Source: CADEFX01 sp046154585
Lineage (GTDB): Bacteria > Pseudomonadota > Alphaproteobacteria > Rhizobiales > Hyphomicrobiaceae
Direction: 5' to 3'
Assembly: GCA_046154585.1 (NCBI GenBank)
Contig: JBJXDX010000111.1
Coordinates: 59,405 to 123,404 of the forward strand
DNA: 64,000 bases
Shown here piece after piece: positions 1 through 9,355 of this stretch; the stretch's first letter is position 1; every line of letters begins with the position of its first letter. The notes below the pieces were generated by a model that was not told the origin of the DNA, did no database searches, and was given only the letters and a program-made list of their open reading frames with translations. The position numbers and the translations under genes are program-made.

Positions 1-841
1 GCCGACCTACTTCCTCGGGCGCAGCCATGGCTTCAACAGCGTGCATGGCCGCATGCCTTCGGTGACGACCGGCGCCAACATGGCCAACCGGGATCTGGTC
101 TATATCGGTGTCTCGGGTGATGGCGACACGGCGTCGATCGGCTTCGGCCAGTTCTGTCACGCGGTGCGCCGCAAGCTGAACATGACCTATATCGTCATGA
201 ACAACGGCTGCTATGGCCTGACCAAGGGCCAGTTCTCGGCCACCAACGACAAGACGTCGCCGTCCAAGAAGGGCGAAGCAAACCCCTTCGACGCCATCGA
301 TCTGTGTCAGACGGCGATCCAGCTCGGTGCCGGCTTCGTGGCCCGTTCGTTCTCGGGCGACAAGCGCCAGCTCATTCCGCTTCTCAAGTCGGCCATCAGC
401 TACAAGGGCTTCGCCTTCCTCGACGTGGTGAGCCCGTGCGTGACCTTCAACAATCACCCCACCTCGACCAAGAGCTACGACTACGTGCGCGCCCACAACC
501 AGGCGATCGACAGGCTCGACTACGTCGAAGAGAAAGAGGAAATCACCGCGGACTACGAGGCGGGCACCTCGGTCGCGGTGGAAATGCACGATGGGTCGAA
601 GCTCGTGCTGCACAAGCTCAACGGCAGCCACGATCCGCGCGATGCCGATGCGGCGATCATGACCATCCGCAAGAATGCAGCCAAGGGTCAGGTCGCCACC
701 GGCGTGCTGTACATCAACGAGCAGCAGCAGGATCTGCATGACGTGCTCGAGACCGACGCCCGGCCGCTGAACGAGGTGCCGATGGCCGAGCTCTGCCCGG
801 GCTCGAAGGTGCTGGACGGCATCAACGCGCGGCTGCGCTAG
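1..841 (+). CDS. 2-oxoacid:ferredoxin oxidoreductase, beta (TPP-binding) subunit, 5'-truncated
   Basis: The gene enters from the left edge, open in frame from base 2, and ends in TAG at 839-841; about 280 C-terminal residues are visible. An HGRMPSVTTGAN stretch, then GDGDTASIGFGQF and, about 25 residues on, NNGCYGLTKGQ, form the thiamine-diphosphate/Mg site of pyruvate/2-oxoglutarate:ferredoxin oxidoreductase beta subunits. These enzymes decarboxylate a 2-oxoacid to its acyl-CoA and reduce ferredoxin. The alpha/gamma subunit is expected just upstream, outside the window. The visible length fits a beta subunit of about 340 residues that has lost its N-terminus here. Substrate (2-oxoglutarate, pyruvate or a branched 2-oxoacid) cannot be decided. 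Its stop overlaps the convergent aspartate dehydrogenase gene by 4 bases. Confidence 0.9.
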   Translation, partial: PTYFLGRSHGFNSVHGRMPSVTTGANMANRDLVYIGVSGDGDTASIGFGQFCHAVRRKLNMTYIVMNNGCYGLTKGQFSATNDKTSPSKKGEANPFDAIDLCQTAIQLGAGFVARSFSGDKRQLIPLLKSAISYKGFAFLDVVSPCVTFNNHPTSTKSYDYVRAHNQAIDRLDYVEEKEEITADYEAGTSVAVEMHDGSKLVLHKLNGSHDPRDADAAIMTIRKNAAKGQVATGVLYINEQQQDLHDVLETDARPLNEVPMAELCPGSKVLDGINARLR

Positions 842-1656
842 GTTCCCACGACCAGCGGGGCTGTCAGGCGCCGCAAAGTCGCCAGCGCCGACAGGGCCGT
901 GACCTTCCCCGTCGCCGGATTCTCCAGCGAGGGAATGTTTTCGATCGTCACGGTCAGGTTCGACGAGTTCGACACCGCTTCGATCGTGTGCGTGTTACGC
1001 GTGACGGTCGGATCGGCCCAGATTTCGATGCGCGTGCGATCGGGCCCGATGCCGGCCAGCGACAGCGCGACCGCAACGTTCACGTTGGCCGGAAATCCCC
1101 GGATGGCCTCGCGCGCGCTGCCTTCGAAGACCCGCAGCGGCTCGGTCAATGCCTGCAGTGAGATGCCCTGACTCTTGAGATACGGCGCACCTTCGAGGCC
1201 TTTCGGCGGTTTGCGCGTGCGGATGCGGACGCTCTCGACCTCGCCCTCCGCGATGGCGCGGATGGCGTCGAGGCCGGCAAGGGCTCCCGTCGGCACGATG
1301 ATGCGGGCGCCGGTGACGCGTGCGCGCTCCACAAGATCCATGTGTTCGAGCAGTTGGCCGACCGAGAGCGGCATGAAAACGCGCCCCTTCTCGATCGCCG
1401 GGCGGGCGACCTCCGCGAACAGCGCGCCGGGCACGCATTCGAGCACGACATCGGCATGCTCGGCGAGTTCCGGCAGCGACACCAGGAGCGGCTTGGAACG
1501 GAAATCGGCCAGCTTCGCGGCGGTCTTCGGGCGATCGCGCACGGCAATGGCCGACAGCGTAATGCCCGGAACCTTGTCATCGTCGATCTTGCGGGCGACG
1601 GCCATGCCGATCGCGCCGAGCCCTGCGATGCCGAGTGTCAGCGATGTCCCGTTCAT
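838..1656 (-). CDS. nadX: L-aspartate dehydrogenase
   Basis: The 272-residue product has an N-terminal Rossmann fold (GIAGLGAIGMAVA) and the family-specific centre VPTGALAGLDAI, with FPANVNVAVALSLAG further on. These match the aspartate dehydrogenase (DUF108/NadX) family, which oxidatively deaminates L-aspartate to iminoaspartate/oxaloacetate with NAD(P)+. Iminoaspartate can feed NAD synthesis; alternatively the enzyme works in aspartate catabolism. ATG at 1656 is preferred over an in-frame GTG at 1668 because GAGAGG lies at the right distance before the ATG. It is convergent with the oxidoreductase gene and divergent from the ABC transporter operon. No nadA or nadC is nearby, so a catabolic role is at least as likely as NAD synthesis. 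Confidence 0.88.
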   Translation of the reverse strand: MNGTSLTLGIAGLGAIGMAVARKIDDDKVPGITLSAIAVRDRPKTAAKLADFRSKPLLVSLPELAEHADVVLECVPGALFAEVARPAIEKGRVFMPLSVGQLLEHMDLVERARVTGARIIVPTGALAGLDAIRAIAEGEVESVRIRTRKPPKGLEGAPYLKSQGISLQALTEPLRVFEGSAREAIRGFPANVNVAVALSLAGIGPDRTRIEIWADPTVTRNTHTIEAVSNSSNLTVTIENIPSLENPATGKVTALSALATLRRLTAPLVVGT

Positions 1657-1797
1657 GTTGCCTCTCACATCCCAAGTAAGGCGAAAGGCGCACGTGCCTG
1701 GCAGCTGATACCCCCTGGACCGGCGCGATTGATGGCGTCACAATCCCGGCAAAAGGCCGCCAAGGCAAGTCGTAGAACGCCGGCAGACAACCGGTGC

Positions 1798-1803
1798 GGG
1801 AGG
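1798..1803 (+). promoter_or_regulatory. Ribosome binding site deciding the TTG start of livG
   Basis: GGGAGG lies 5 bases before an in-frame TTG at 1809. An upstream in-frame GTG at 1794 would place this Shine-Dalgarno inside the coding sequence, so TTG 1809 is the better start. Confidence 0.6.
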
Positions 1804-1808
1804 AACGT

Positions 1809-2629
<821 letters not shown>

Positions 2630-2633
<4 letters not shown>

Positions 2634-3343
2634 GCGTGCTCCTTGCAGTCAAGGATCTTGCGGCGTTCTACGGTCCGTCGCGAGCCCTGCAGGGAGTGAG
2701 CTTCGAGTTGGCGCAAGGTGGCATCACCGCGCTGCTGGGTGCCAACGGCGCCGGCAAGACGACCACGTTGCGCGCCATCTGCGGCATGGTGCGCACGGAA
2801 GGATCCGTGCTCTTCGATGGGCGCCCCGTCAATGGCCGGGCCACGGAGAGCATCGTGCGCCTCGGCGTGGCGCACGTGCCGGAGGGCCGCGGCACGTTCA
2901 CGGCGTTGTCTGTCGAGGAGAACCTGCGCGTTGCCGCCTACACGCGTCGCGATCGATCGGCCGTACGGCACGACATGGATATGGTGTTCGCCTACTTCCC
3001 CCGCCTCAAGGAGCGGCTGCAGCAGCAGGCCGGCACGCTGTCGGGCGGGGAGCAGCAGATGCTGGCGATCAGCCGCGCGCGGATGCTGCGGCCGCGGCTG
3101 ATGCTGCTGGACGAGCCCTCGTTCGGCCTGGCGCCGCTCATCGTGCAGGAAATCTTCCGCATCATGCGGCGCATCAATGAAGAGACGAAGGTGTCGCTGC
3201 TGCTGGTCGAGCAGAATGCGGCGCTGGCCCTCGATCTCGCCGACCAGGCCTATGTGCTCGAAACCGGGCGCGTGGTCATGTCGGGAGATGCGGCTTCGAT
3301 CAAGAACAACGAGCAGATTCGACGATCCTATCTGGGCTACTGA
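2630..3343 (+). CDS. livF: Branched-chain amino acid-type ABC transporter, ATP-binding protein LivF
   Basis: The second ATPase subunit has 237 residues, the usual LivF length. Walker A is GANGAGKTT, the signature is LSGGEQQMLAISRA, Walker B is LMLLDEPSFGLAP, and the switch histidine position is replaced in LLVEQNAALAL, as is normal for LivF. The C-terminus ends SYLGY. The start ATG overlaps the livG stop (ATGA), indicating translational coupling. It is expected to form a heterodimer with LivG on the cytoplasmic face of the LivHM permease pair. Confidence 0.94.
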
Positions 3344-3353
3344 GAGCGAAGGC

Positions 3354-4259
3354 ATGGATGAACTGCTGCAGCAGGTGGCTTCAGGACTCGCGAACGGCGC
3401 CATCTATGCGCTCGTGGCCTTGGCACTGGTGATGATCTTCGTCTCCACCGATCACATCAACTTCGCCCAGGGCGAGATGGCGATGTTCAGCACCTACCTG
3501 TGCTGGCAGCTCATCCAGTGGGGCTTCAGCTTCTGGATCGCGCTGATCGCGGCTGCAGCGCTGTCATTCGTTATCGGGATGACGATCGAGCGCGCGATCC
3601 TGCGCCCCTTGCGTCATGCGTCGGTGCTGTCGATCGTCGTCGTCTTCATAGGGCTGCTGGCGATTTTCCACTCCATGGCCGGGGCCATCTGGAGCCATAC
3701 GATCAAGGAATTTCCTTCGCCGTTTCCGAAGGTGGCGTTCTCCGGTTCGGGCTATATCGGCCCGCACCAGATCGGCATGATTGCGGTGACGCTGATCCTG
3801 CTGTGCGCCTTGTTTGCCTTCTTTCGGTTTACGCCGCTCGGGTTGGCGATGCGTGCGGCCGCGCAGAATCCCTCGTCGGCCCGGCTGGCCGGCGTGCGCG
3901 TCGACTGGATGTTGGCTTTGGGCTGGGGCCTGGCCGCCGCGATCGGGGCCGTGGCCGGCGTCATGGTGGCTCCCGCCGTCTACCTCGAGCCCAACATGAT
4001 GGCCGGCATTCTGCTCTACGGCTTTGCTGGCGCCCTGGTCGGAGGCATCTCCAGCCCGGGAGGAGCCGTTGCCGGAGGGTTCATCGTCGGTATTCTGGAG
4101 AACCTCGTGGCCTTCTTCGGCAATCAGATCGAGCGCCACGCCGGCGTGTACATCATCGGCAACGGCGAAAAGCTGACGGTCGCGCTCATTATCGTCATCA
4201 CAGTGCTGACTCTCAAACCATCCGGCCTGTTCGGCCGCATCACCGTCAGGAGAGTCTAG
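3354..4259 (+). CDS. livH: Branched-chain amino acid-type ABC transporter, permease LivH
   Basis: A 301-residue inner-membrane permease with about eight hydrophobic segments. The opening residues (MDELLQQVASGLANGAIYALVALAL) and the GGISSPGGAVAGGF loop near residue 225 are characteristic of LivH. ATG 3354 follows a GAGAGCGAAGG stretch and lies 10 bases after the livF stop; the frame is open further upstream but that part only overlaps livF. It pairs with the LivM-type permease encoded 3 bases downstream. Confidence 0.93.
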   Translation: MDELLQQVASGLANGAIYALVALALVMIFVSTDHINFAQGEMAMFSTYLCWQLIQWGFSFWIALIAAAALSFVIGMTIERAILRPLRHASVLSIVVVFIGLLAIFHSMAGAIWSHTIKEFPSPFPKVAFSGSGYIGPHQIGMIAVTLILLCALFAFFRFTPLGLAMRAAAQNPSSARLAGVRVDWMLALGWGLAAAIGAVAGVMVAPAVYLEPNMMAGILLYGFAGALVGGISSPGGAVAGGFIVGILENLVAFFGNQIERHAGVYIIGNGEKLTVALIIVITVLTLKPSGLFGRITVRRV

Positions 4260-4262
4260 CGC

Positions 4263-5336
4263 ATGGCCGTGACTAGCCCCGTTGCGACAGGCGAAGCGGT
4301 GCCCGAGGCCGTGCCGGCACGCAGCGTACCGGCTTGGGTCTGGATTGGCGTGCTGGTCGCGGCGCTGCTGCCGATCGCCGGCGGCAAGACCGGATTGATC
4401 TCGAACTTCACGTTCCTGCAACTCAGTCTGATGATCGTCTATGCCATCGCGGTGCTGGGCTTGAATCTGCTGACGGGCTTCAACGGCCAGATCTCGCTCG
4501 GCCACGGTGCCTTTTTTGCGGTCGGTGCCTACACCGCTGCGATCCTCATGGATCAGGCCGACTGGCCCTACTGGTCGACGCTGCCGATGGCGATGCTCAC
4601 ATGCTTCGTGGTGGGCTACCTGTTCGGACTGCCGGCACTGCGCCTCGAAGGGCACTATCTCGCGCTGGCAACGTTCGCGCTGGCGATCGCGGTCCCGCAG
4701 ATGCTGAAATACCGGCATCTCGAACCGTTCACGCACGGCGTGCAGGGCATCAACCTCATCAAACCCGACGCACCGTTCGGTCTGCCACTGTCGGCGGACC
4801 AGTGGATGTACTACGTCGTGCTCGCGTGCGCCGTGGCGATGTTCTGGATGGCGCGCAATCTACTCGACAGCCGTTCGGGACGCGCCATCATGGCGATCCG
4901 CGATCAGCCGCTGGCCGCCGACACCATGGGCATCAACACCTCGCGCACCAAGGCGGTCACCTTCGGCATCAGCGCGGTCTGCACGGGCCTTGCCGGCGCC
5001 CTGCACGCCATCATCTTCGAGTTCGTCTCGCCGGACAGCTTCCGCTTCGAGCTGTCGATTGCGCTTCTCGTGGGCGCGGTGGTAGGCGGCATCGCGTCTT
5101 TGCCGGGTGCCGTCATCGGCGGCATCTTCGTGCAGGTGATCGAGAAGTATGCCGATGCGCTGACGCGAAAGATTTCCGCCAGCATCCACCTGCCGATCGA
5201 GCTCGAGCCGTGGACCATCTACGGCATCGTGCTGATCGCACTCATGTACTTCATGCCTGCGGGAATCGCAGGAGGAGTATCGGCGCTGTGGGCACGGCTG
5301 ACACGACGAGGAAAGATCGAACGAGAGAGTAGCTGA
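4263..5336 (+). CDS. livM: Branched-chain amino acid-type ABC transporter, permease LivM
   Basis: This second permease has 357 residues with a hydrophilic N-terminal tail of about 25 residues and then multiple membrane segments. LivM landmarks are present: LNLLTGFNGQISLGHGAFFAVGAY, GLPALRLEGHYLALATFA, and RSGRAIMAIRDQPLAADTMGIN before the conserved GGIASLPGAVIGG loop. GGAGAG precedes the ATG and only three bases separate it from livH. With LivH it forms the transmembrane channel. Confidence 0.94.
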   Translation: MAVTSPVATGEAVPEAVPARSVPAWVWIGVLVAALLPIAGGKTGLISNFTFLQLSLMIVYAIAVLGLNLLTGFNGQISLGHGAFFAVGAYTAAILMDQADWPYWSTLPMAMLTCFVVGYLFGLPALRLEGHYLALATFALAIAVPQMLKYRHLEPFTHGVQGINLIKPDAPFGLPLSADQWMYYVVLACAVAMFWMARNLLDSRSGRAIMAIRDQPLAADTMGINTSRTKAVTFGISAVCTGLAGALHAIIFEFVSPDSFRFELSIALLVGAVVGGIASLPGAVIGGIFVQVIEKYADALTRKISASIHLPIELEPWTIYGIVLIALMYFMPAGIAGGVSALWARLTRRGKIERESS

Positions 5337-5360
5337 CGATAACAGTGGAGGAAGTGTGCA

Positions 5361-6587
5361 ATGGCCAAGGCGAAGCTGAGTTGGATGGTTGCCGCCGTAT
5401 CCGCGCTGGCGATCTCGGGTCTGGCCGGACCGGCATCGGCCCAGAAGGCATACGACGAAGGTGCGAGCGATACGGAGATCAAGATCGGCAACACGAACCC
5501 ATACTCCGGGAACGCGTCCACCTACGGCCTGATCGGCAAGACCATCGAGGCCACTCTAAAAATGGTCAATGACAAGGGCGGCATCAACGGCCGCAAGATC
5601 AACTTCGTCACCTACGACGATGGCTACTCTCCGCCCAAGACTGTCGAGATGGTGCGCAAACTGGTCGAAGAGGACAAGGTGCTGTTCGTCTTCCAGACGC
5701 TCGGCACCCCGCCCAACACGGCGATCCACAAATACATGAACGCGAAGAAGGTGCCGCATCTGTTCGTGGCGACGGGTGCATCCAAGTGGGGGCATCCGAA
5801 GGAATTCCCTTGGACCATGGGCTGGCAGCCCGACTACGCCACGGAAGCCGCCATCTATGCCAAGCACATCCTGGCCAATGTCAAGGACGCCAAGATCGGC
5901 ATCCTGATGCAGAACGACGATTACGGTAAGGACTACCTGAACGGCTTCAAGAAGGGCCTCGGCAAGGACAACGAGAAGCTGATTGTCCAACTCGCGACCT
6001 ACGAGGTGACGGACCCGACGGTCGACAGCCAGATGATCCAGCTCAAGAACTCCGGCGCCAACGTATTCTTCAACATCACGATCCCGAAGTTCGCGGCCCA
6101 GGCCATCAAAAAGGCCGCCGAGATCGAATGGAAGCCGGTGCACTATCTCAACAATGTGTCGTCATCTTTTGCAAGCGTGCTCAAGCCTGCCGGCATCGAG
6201 GCGTCTCAGGGCATCATTCTGGCGCTCTACCGCAAGGATGTTACGGACCCTCAGTGGCAGGGTTCGCCCGATGTCGCGGCCTACAAGGAGTTCATGGCGA
6301 AATATATGCCGACGGCCAACATGTCCGACGATCTGCACAACTACGGCTATGCGGTGACGCACACGTTGATAGAGGTGTTGAAGCGGTGCGGCGATAATCT
6401 TACCCGCGAGAACATCATGAAGCAGGCGGCAAGCCTGCAAGGGTTCGATAATCCGCTGCTGCTCCCGGGGATCAAGATCAACACGGGTGCAGCAGATTTT
6501 TATCCGATCCAGGCCGTACGACTGGCGCGGGTGAAGGGCGAATCGTTCGAGCTGTTCGGCGACGTGCTGTCGAGCGAGAGCGAATAG
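5361..6587 (+). CDS. ABC transporter periplasmic substrate-binding protein (Leu/Ile/Val-binding-like family)
   Basis: The protein of 408 residues begins with a clear signal peptide (basic start, hydrophobic core, cleavage near PASAQ). The mature part is a type-I periplasmic binding protein: IKIGNTNPYSGNASTYG, MVNDKGGINGRKINFVTYDDGYSPPKT, and GILMQNDDYGKDY. GGAGGAAG stands before the ATG. It is the last gene of the livGFHM operon and would capture the ligand and deliver it to LivHM. Members of this subfamily in purple and soil alphaproteobacteria bind amino acids or aromatic/dicarboxylic acids, so the ligand is left open. A strong terminator-like hairpin follows. Confidence 0.92.
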   Translation: MAKAKLSWMVAAVSALAISGLAGPASAQKAYDEGASDTEIKIGNTNPYSGNASTYGLIGKTIEATLKMVNDKGGINGRKINFVTYDDGYSPPKTVEMVRKLVEEDKVLFVFQTLGTPPNTAIHKYMNAKKVPHLFVATGASKWGHPKEFPWTMGWQPDYATEAAIYAKHILANVKDAKIGILMQNDDYGKDYLNGFKKGLGKDNEKLIVQLATYEVTDPTVDSQMIQLKNSGANVFFNITIPKFAAQAIKKAAEIEWKPVHYLNNVSSSFASVLKPAGIEASQGIILALYRKDVTDPQWQGSPDVAAYKEFMAKYMPTANMSDDLHNYGYAVTHTLIEVLKRCGDNLTRENIMKQAASLQGFDNPLLLPGIKINTGAADFYPIQAVRLARVKGESFELFGDVLSSESE

Positions 6588-6616
6588 CTGGGCGATACCG
6601 AGTAAAAAGGGGGGGT

Positions 6617-6646
6617 GCGGCCGCCGGTCTTCGGATCGGCGGCCGC
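6617..6646. terminator. Bidirectional terminator-like hairpin between convergent genes
   Basis: Perfect 10-bp arms (GCGGCCGCCG at 6617-6626, CGGCGGCCGC at 6637-6646) enclose a 10-base loop. On the plus strand TTCAATTT follows; read on the minus strand the hairpin is followed by C7 then T5. It lies between the ends of the binding-protein gene and the AbrB-type gene, so it can serve both. Confidence 0.7.
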
Positions 6647-6653
6647 TTCAATT

Positions 6654-7772
6654 TCAGGAGCTGCCTTTGCGCCAGTCCGAGCGCGATTTGAGGATCATCT
6701 GCGCGCCGATGATGACGATCGCCACGCGCGCCAGGTGATGCATGGCCACATAGGCGACATCGAGCCCGAGACTGAAGGCCAGCAGGTTGAGCTCGGTCTG
6801 GCCGCCGGGTGCGAAGGCGAGCAGGACCGAGACCGGATCGAAACCGGTGAAATGCGAGACCAGCATGACGACGACGGACGTAATGGCCAGCAACACGATG
6901 GTATTGGCGATGCCCCACACCATCGTTCCGGTGAATTCCCGCATGGTCAGGCCGCGAAACTGGCATCCGAGCAAAACGCCGACACTGATCTGAGCGAACG
7001 TCAGAGCTTCCATCGGCACTTTGGCGGTGGTCAGACCGCTGGCGTGGATGATGCCGCTGACGAGCATCGGGCCGACGATAGGAGCACCGGCAATTCCCAG
7101 CCGCCGAGCGGCCCACCATCCGCCCCACCCCATGGCAATCAGGAACAGCATGTCGGCGATCGACATGTCGAGGAGGCGCACGCGGCTGGCGATTGCCGTG
7201 CCGATCGCCAGCCCATCATGCCATTGCAGCCAGAGCGGCAGCGAGAACACGATGATGAGAATGCGTGTCGCCTGCACGAGAATGACCGCGCGCTGGTTGG
7301 CGCCGGCGTCCTCGGCCATGGCGGTCATGTCGGTCAGGCCGCCGGGGACCGCGGAAAAGAATGCGGTCGGGCGATCGAATCCCGCGAACCGCTCGTAGAA
7401 CACGAGGCTGACGATGATGATGAGCGCCATGAACGGCACCAGCACGGCCAGACTGCCGAGCATGCCGCCCGTCCGGGCAAAGAGCAGGGGCGTGAAGGCG
7501 CTGCCGACAGCCACGCCGAGAACGGCACGCATGGGAATAGCCAGGAGCTTCGGCCTGCGGATCGGTGCGTTGGCGATAGAAGCGATAAGGCAGGCCGTCA
7601 ACGATCCGAGGAACCACGGCAGCGGTATGTGAAGGTAGACGAAGACGATCGATCCGAGCGCGCCGATCAGCAGGGCCAGCACCGAGGGGCCGAGGTCTGC
7701 CGCGAAATTGCGCAAGGGTCGGCGCGTGGGGGCCTCTTTGGACGCGCCGGCGGGTTCACCCCCGTCATTCAT
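6654..7772 (-). CDS. AbrB-family (COG3180) integral membrane protein
   Basis: A 372-residue, very hydrophobic protein built of two repeats, each with a GSLTA- or GPMLVSG-type re-entrant segment. The landmarks PLPWFLGSLTACLI, FFSAVPGGLTDMTAMAEDAGA and LLAFAPGGQTELNLLAF are diagnostic of the AbrB/putative ammonia monooxygenase membrane family, unrelated to the DNA-binding AbrB. Function is not established; some members are described as regulators or transporters. ATG 7772 (MNDGGEP) is preferred because the longer form would overlap the upstream nucleoside transporter gene; it leaves a 25-base gap and suggests co-transcription. Confidence 0.85.
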   Translation of the reverse strand: MNDGGEPAGASKEAPTRRPLRNFAADLGPSVLALLIGALGSIVFVYLHIPLPWFLGSLTACLIASIANAPIRRPKLLAIPMRAVLGVAVGSAFTPLLFARTGGMLGSLAVLVPFMALIIIVSLVFYERFAGFDRPTAFFSAVPGGLTDMTAMAEDAGANQRAVILVQATRILIIVFSLPLWLQWHDGLAIGTAIASRVRLLDMSIADMLFLIAMGWGGWWAARRLGIAGAPIVGPMLVSGIIHASGLTTAKVPMEALTFAQISVGVLLGCQFRGLTMREFTGTMVWGIANTIVLLAITSVVVMLVSHFTGFDPVSVLLAFAPGGQTELNLLAFSLGLDVAYVAMHHLARVAIVIIGAQMILKSRSDWRKGSS

Positions 7773-7797
7773 TCTCTTGTGTCCCCAAGCCGATGCG

Positions 7798-9069
7798 CTA
7801 TCGCCACACGATGGTGCCGACAATCGCCGCAGAGAGCAACGTGGCCAACAGACCCACGAGCAGCGATTTCGGCGCCATGGCGACGATGTCGTCGCGCCGC
7901 TCGGGCACCATGGCCGTCAGTCCGCCGACCATGATGCCGAGCGAACCGAGATTGGCGAAGCCGCACAGCGCGTAGGTCATGATGAGGCGTGACCGGGGTG
8001 AGAGCGCTTCGGGCGGCAGGCGGGCGAGATAAAGGTAGGCGAGAAATTCGTTGAGGACGACCTTCTGGCCGATGAGGCTTCCGGCCGCCGCCGCTTCGCT
8101 CCAGGGGATGCCGAGCAGGAAGGCGATCGGCGCGCCGAGCCATCCCAGGATGCCTTGCAGCGTGAGTGTGAAACCCAGCGGACGAGTGAGAGCGCCCAGC
8201 AGGCTGTTGGCCAGCGCCACGAGCGCGACCATCACGACCAGCATGGCAGCCACGGTCGCCAGCAGCTTGAGGCCATCCACCGTTCCTTGCACCACGGCAT
8301 CCATGCTGGAGCGCGGCGCGTTGTCGAGTTCGATGCTGGCCGTGGCCGGACCGCCTTCGAAGCCAGCCGGAACAGCGAGGCGTGCCAGCATCAGGGCAGC
8401 CGGCGCATTCATCAGTGACGCCGCCAGCACGTGCCCGGCCGCACCGGGCACAACCGGCTCGAGAACGGAGGCATAGAGGGCCATCACGGTGCCCGCGACC
8501 GTCGCCATGCCCACCGCCATCGCGGCAAACAGGGCGCCGCGTCCCATGCTTTTGAGATACGGCCGCACCAGCAATGGCGCTTCGACCATGCCGACGAAGA
8601 TCTTGGCCGCAGCCACGGTGCCGAGCGGCCCGCCGATGCCGAAGCTCTTCTGCAGGAGCCTCGCGAAGAGCCCGACGACACGCTGCAACACGCCCCAATG
8701 ATACAAGAGACGAGCCAGTGCGCTGATCAGCAGAATCAGCGGGAGGGCGTGGATGGCGAGGATGAACTGGCTCTCGGGTCGCGCCACCTCGAACGGCGCC
8801 GGACCGCCCGACAGATAGCCGAACACCAGACGCATGCCCTCCTGCGTGGCGTGCTGCAGGGCCGCCACGCCCGCGCTCACGAGATCGAAGATCGCCTTCG
8901 ATCCGGGGAGCCGAAGCAAGACGATGGCAATGGAAAACTGAAGGGCGAGGCCGACGACAATGGCCCTGACCGCCGGGCCACCTGTCAGCGAGGCTCTGTC
9001 CTCGGATATGGCAAACACGAACAGGGGTATCGCAATCACGCCCAGCAGGCTTTGCAGCGCCAGTTCCAT
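7798..9069 (-). CDS. CNT-family nucleoside permease (NupC-like)
   Basis: The 423-residue membrane protein carries the concentrative nucleoside transporter core: GGPAPFEVARPESQFILAIHALPLI early, then GGPLGTVAAAKIFVGMVEAPLLVRPY, MNAPAALMLARLAVP, and near the C-terminus GQKVVLNEFLAYLYLA followed by YALCGFANLGSLGIMVGGL. These correspond to the gate, core and nucleobase-contacting segments of NupC/CNT proteins, which import nucleosides with H+ or Na+. GGCGGGG precedes the ATG. It is likely co-transcribed with the AbrB-type gene and is divergent from the AsmA gene. Confidence 0.9.
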   Translation of the reverse strand: MELALQSLLGVIAIPLFVFAISEDRASLTGGPAVRAIVVGLALQFSIAIVLLRLPGSKAIFDLVSAGVAALQHATQEGMRLVFGYLSGGPAPFEVARPESQFILAIHALPLILLISALARLLYHWGVLQRVVGLFARLLQKSFGIGGPLGTVAAAKIFVGMVEAPLLVRPYLKSMGRGALFAAMAVGMATVAGTVMALYASVLEPVVPGAAGHVLAASLMNAPAALMLARLAVPAGFEGGPATASIELDNAPRSSMDAVVQGTVDGLKLLATVAAMLVVMVALVALANSLLGALTRPLGFTLTLQGILGWLGAPIAFLLGIPWSEAAAAGSLIGQKVVLNEFLAYLYLARLPPEALSPRSRLIMTYALCGFANLGSLGIMVGGLTAMVPERRDDIVAMAPKSLLVGLLATLLSAAIVGTIVWR

Positions 9070-9355
9070 TGTCCCCCGCCGGATGGTCCGCCAGTGCCGT
9101 TTTGCGAAGGTTAGCCTTTCACGACGCGGGCCACCAAGCGCGTGATTGGGGCATCAGGCCTGCGACGCAACGGCTCAGCGTGGGCCGTCATTCCCGGCGA
9201 TGCCATATTCTGGGGCTAAACGGCAACGAATCGGTGCCGCGACGTGCGGCGTATGCAAAGCTCGACAGGCAGTGTCCGAGATCGCAGCCATAAAGCCTGA
9301 GCCAAGCAAAAAGACTGCCGCGCCTCGCGCGACGGGTGAAAAGCGTGCTGCGCCT

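Noticed and set aside
3564..4736. 390-codon minus-strand frame opposite livH/livM
   Set aside because: Its product is composed almost only of Arg, His, Asp, Gln and Gly and mirrors the two permease genes.
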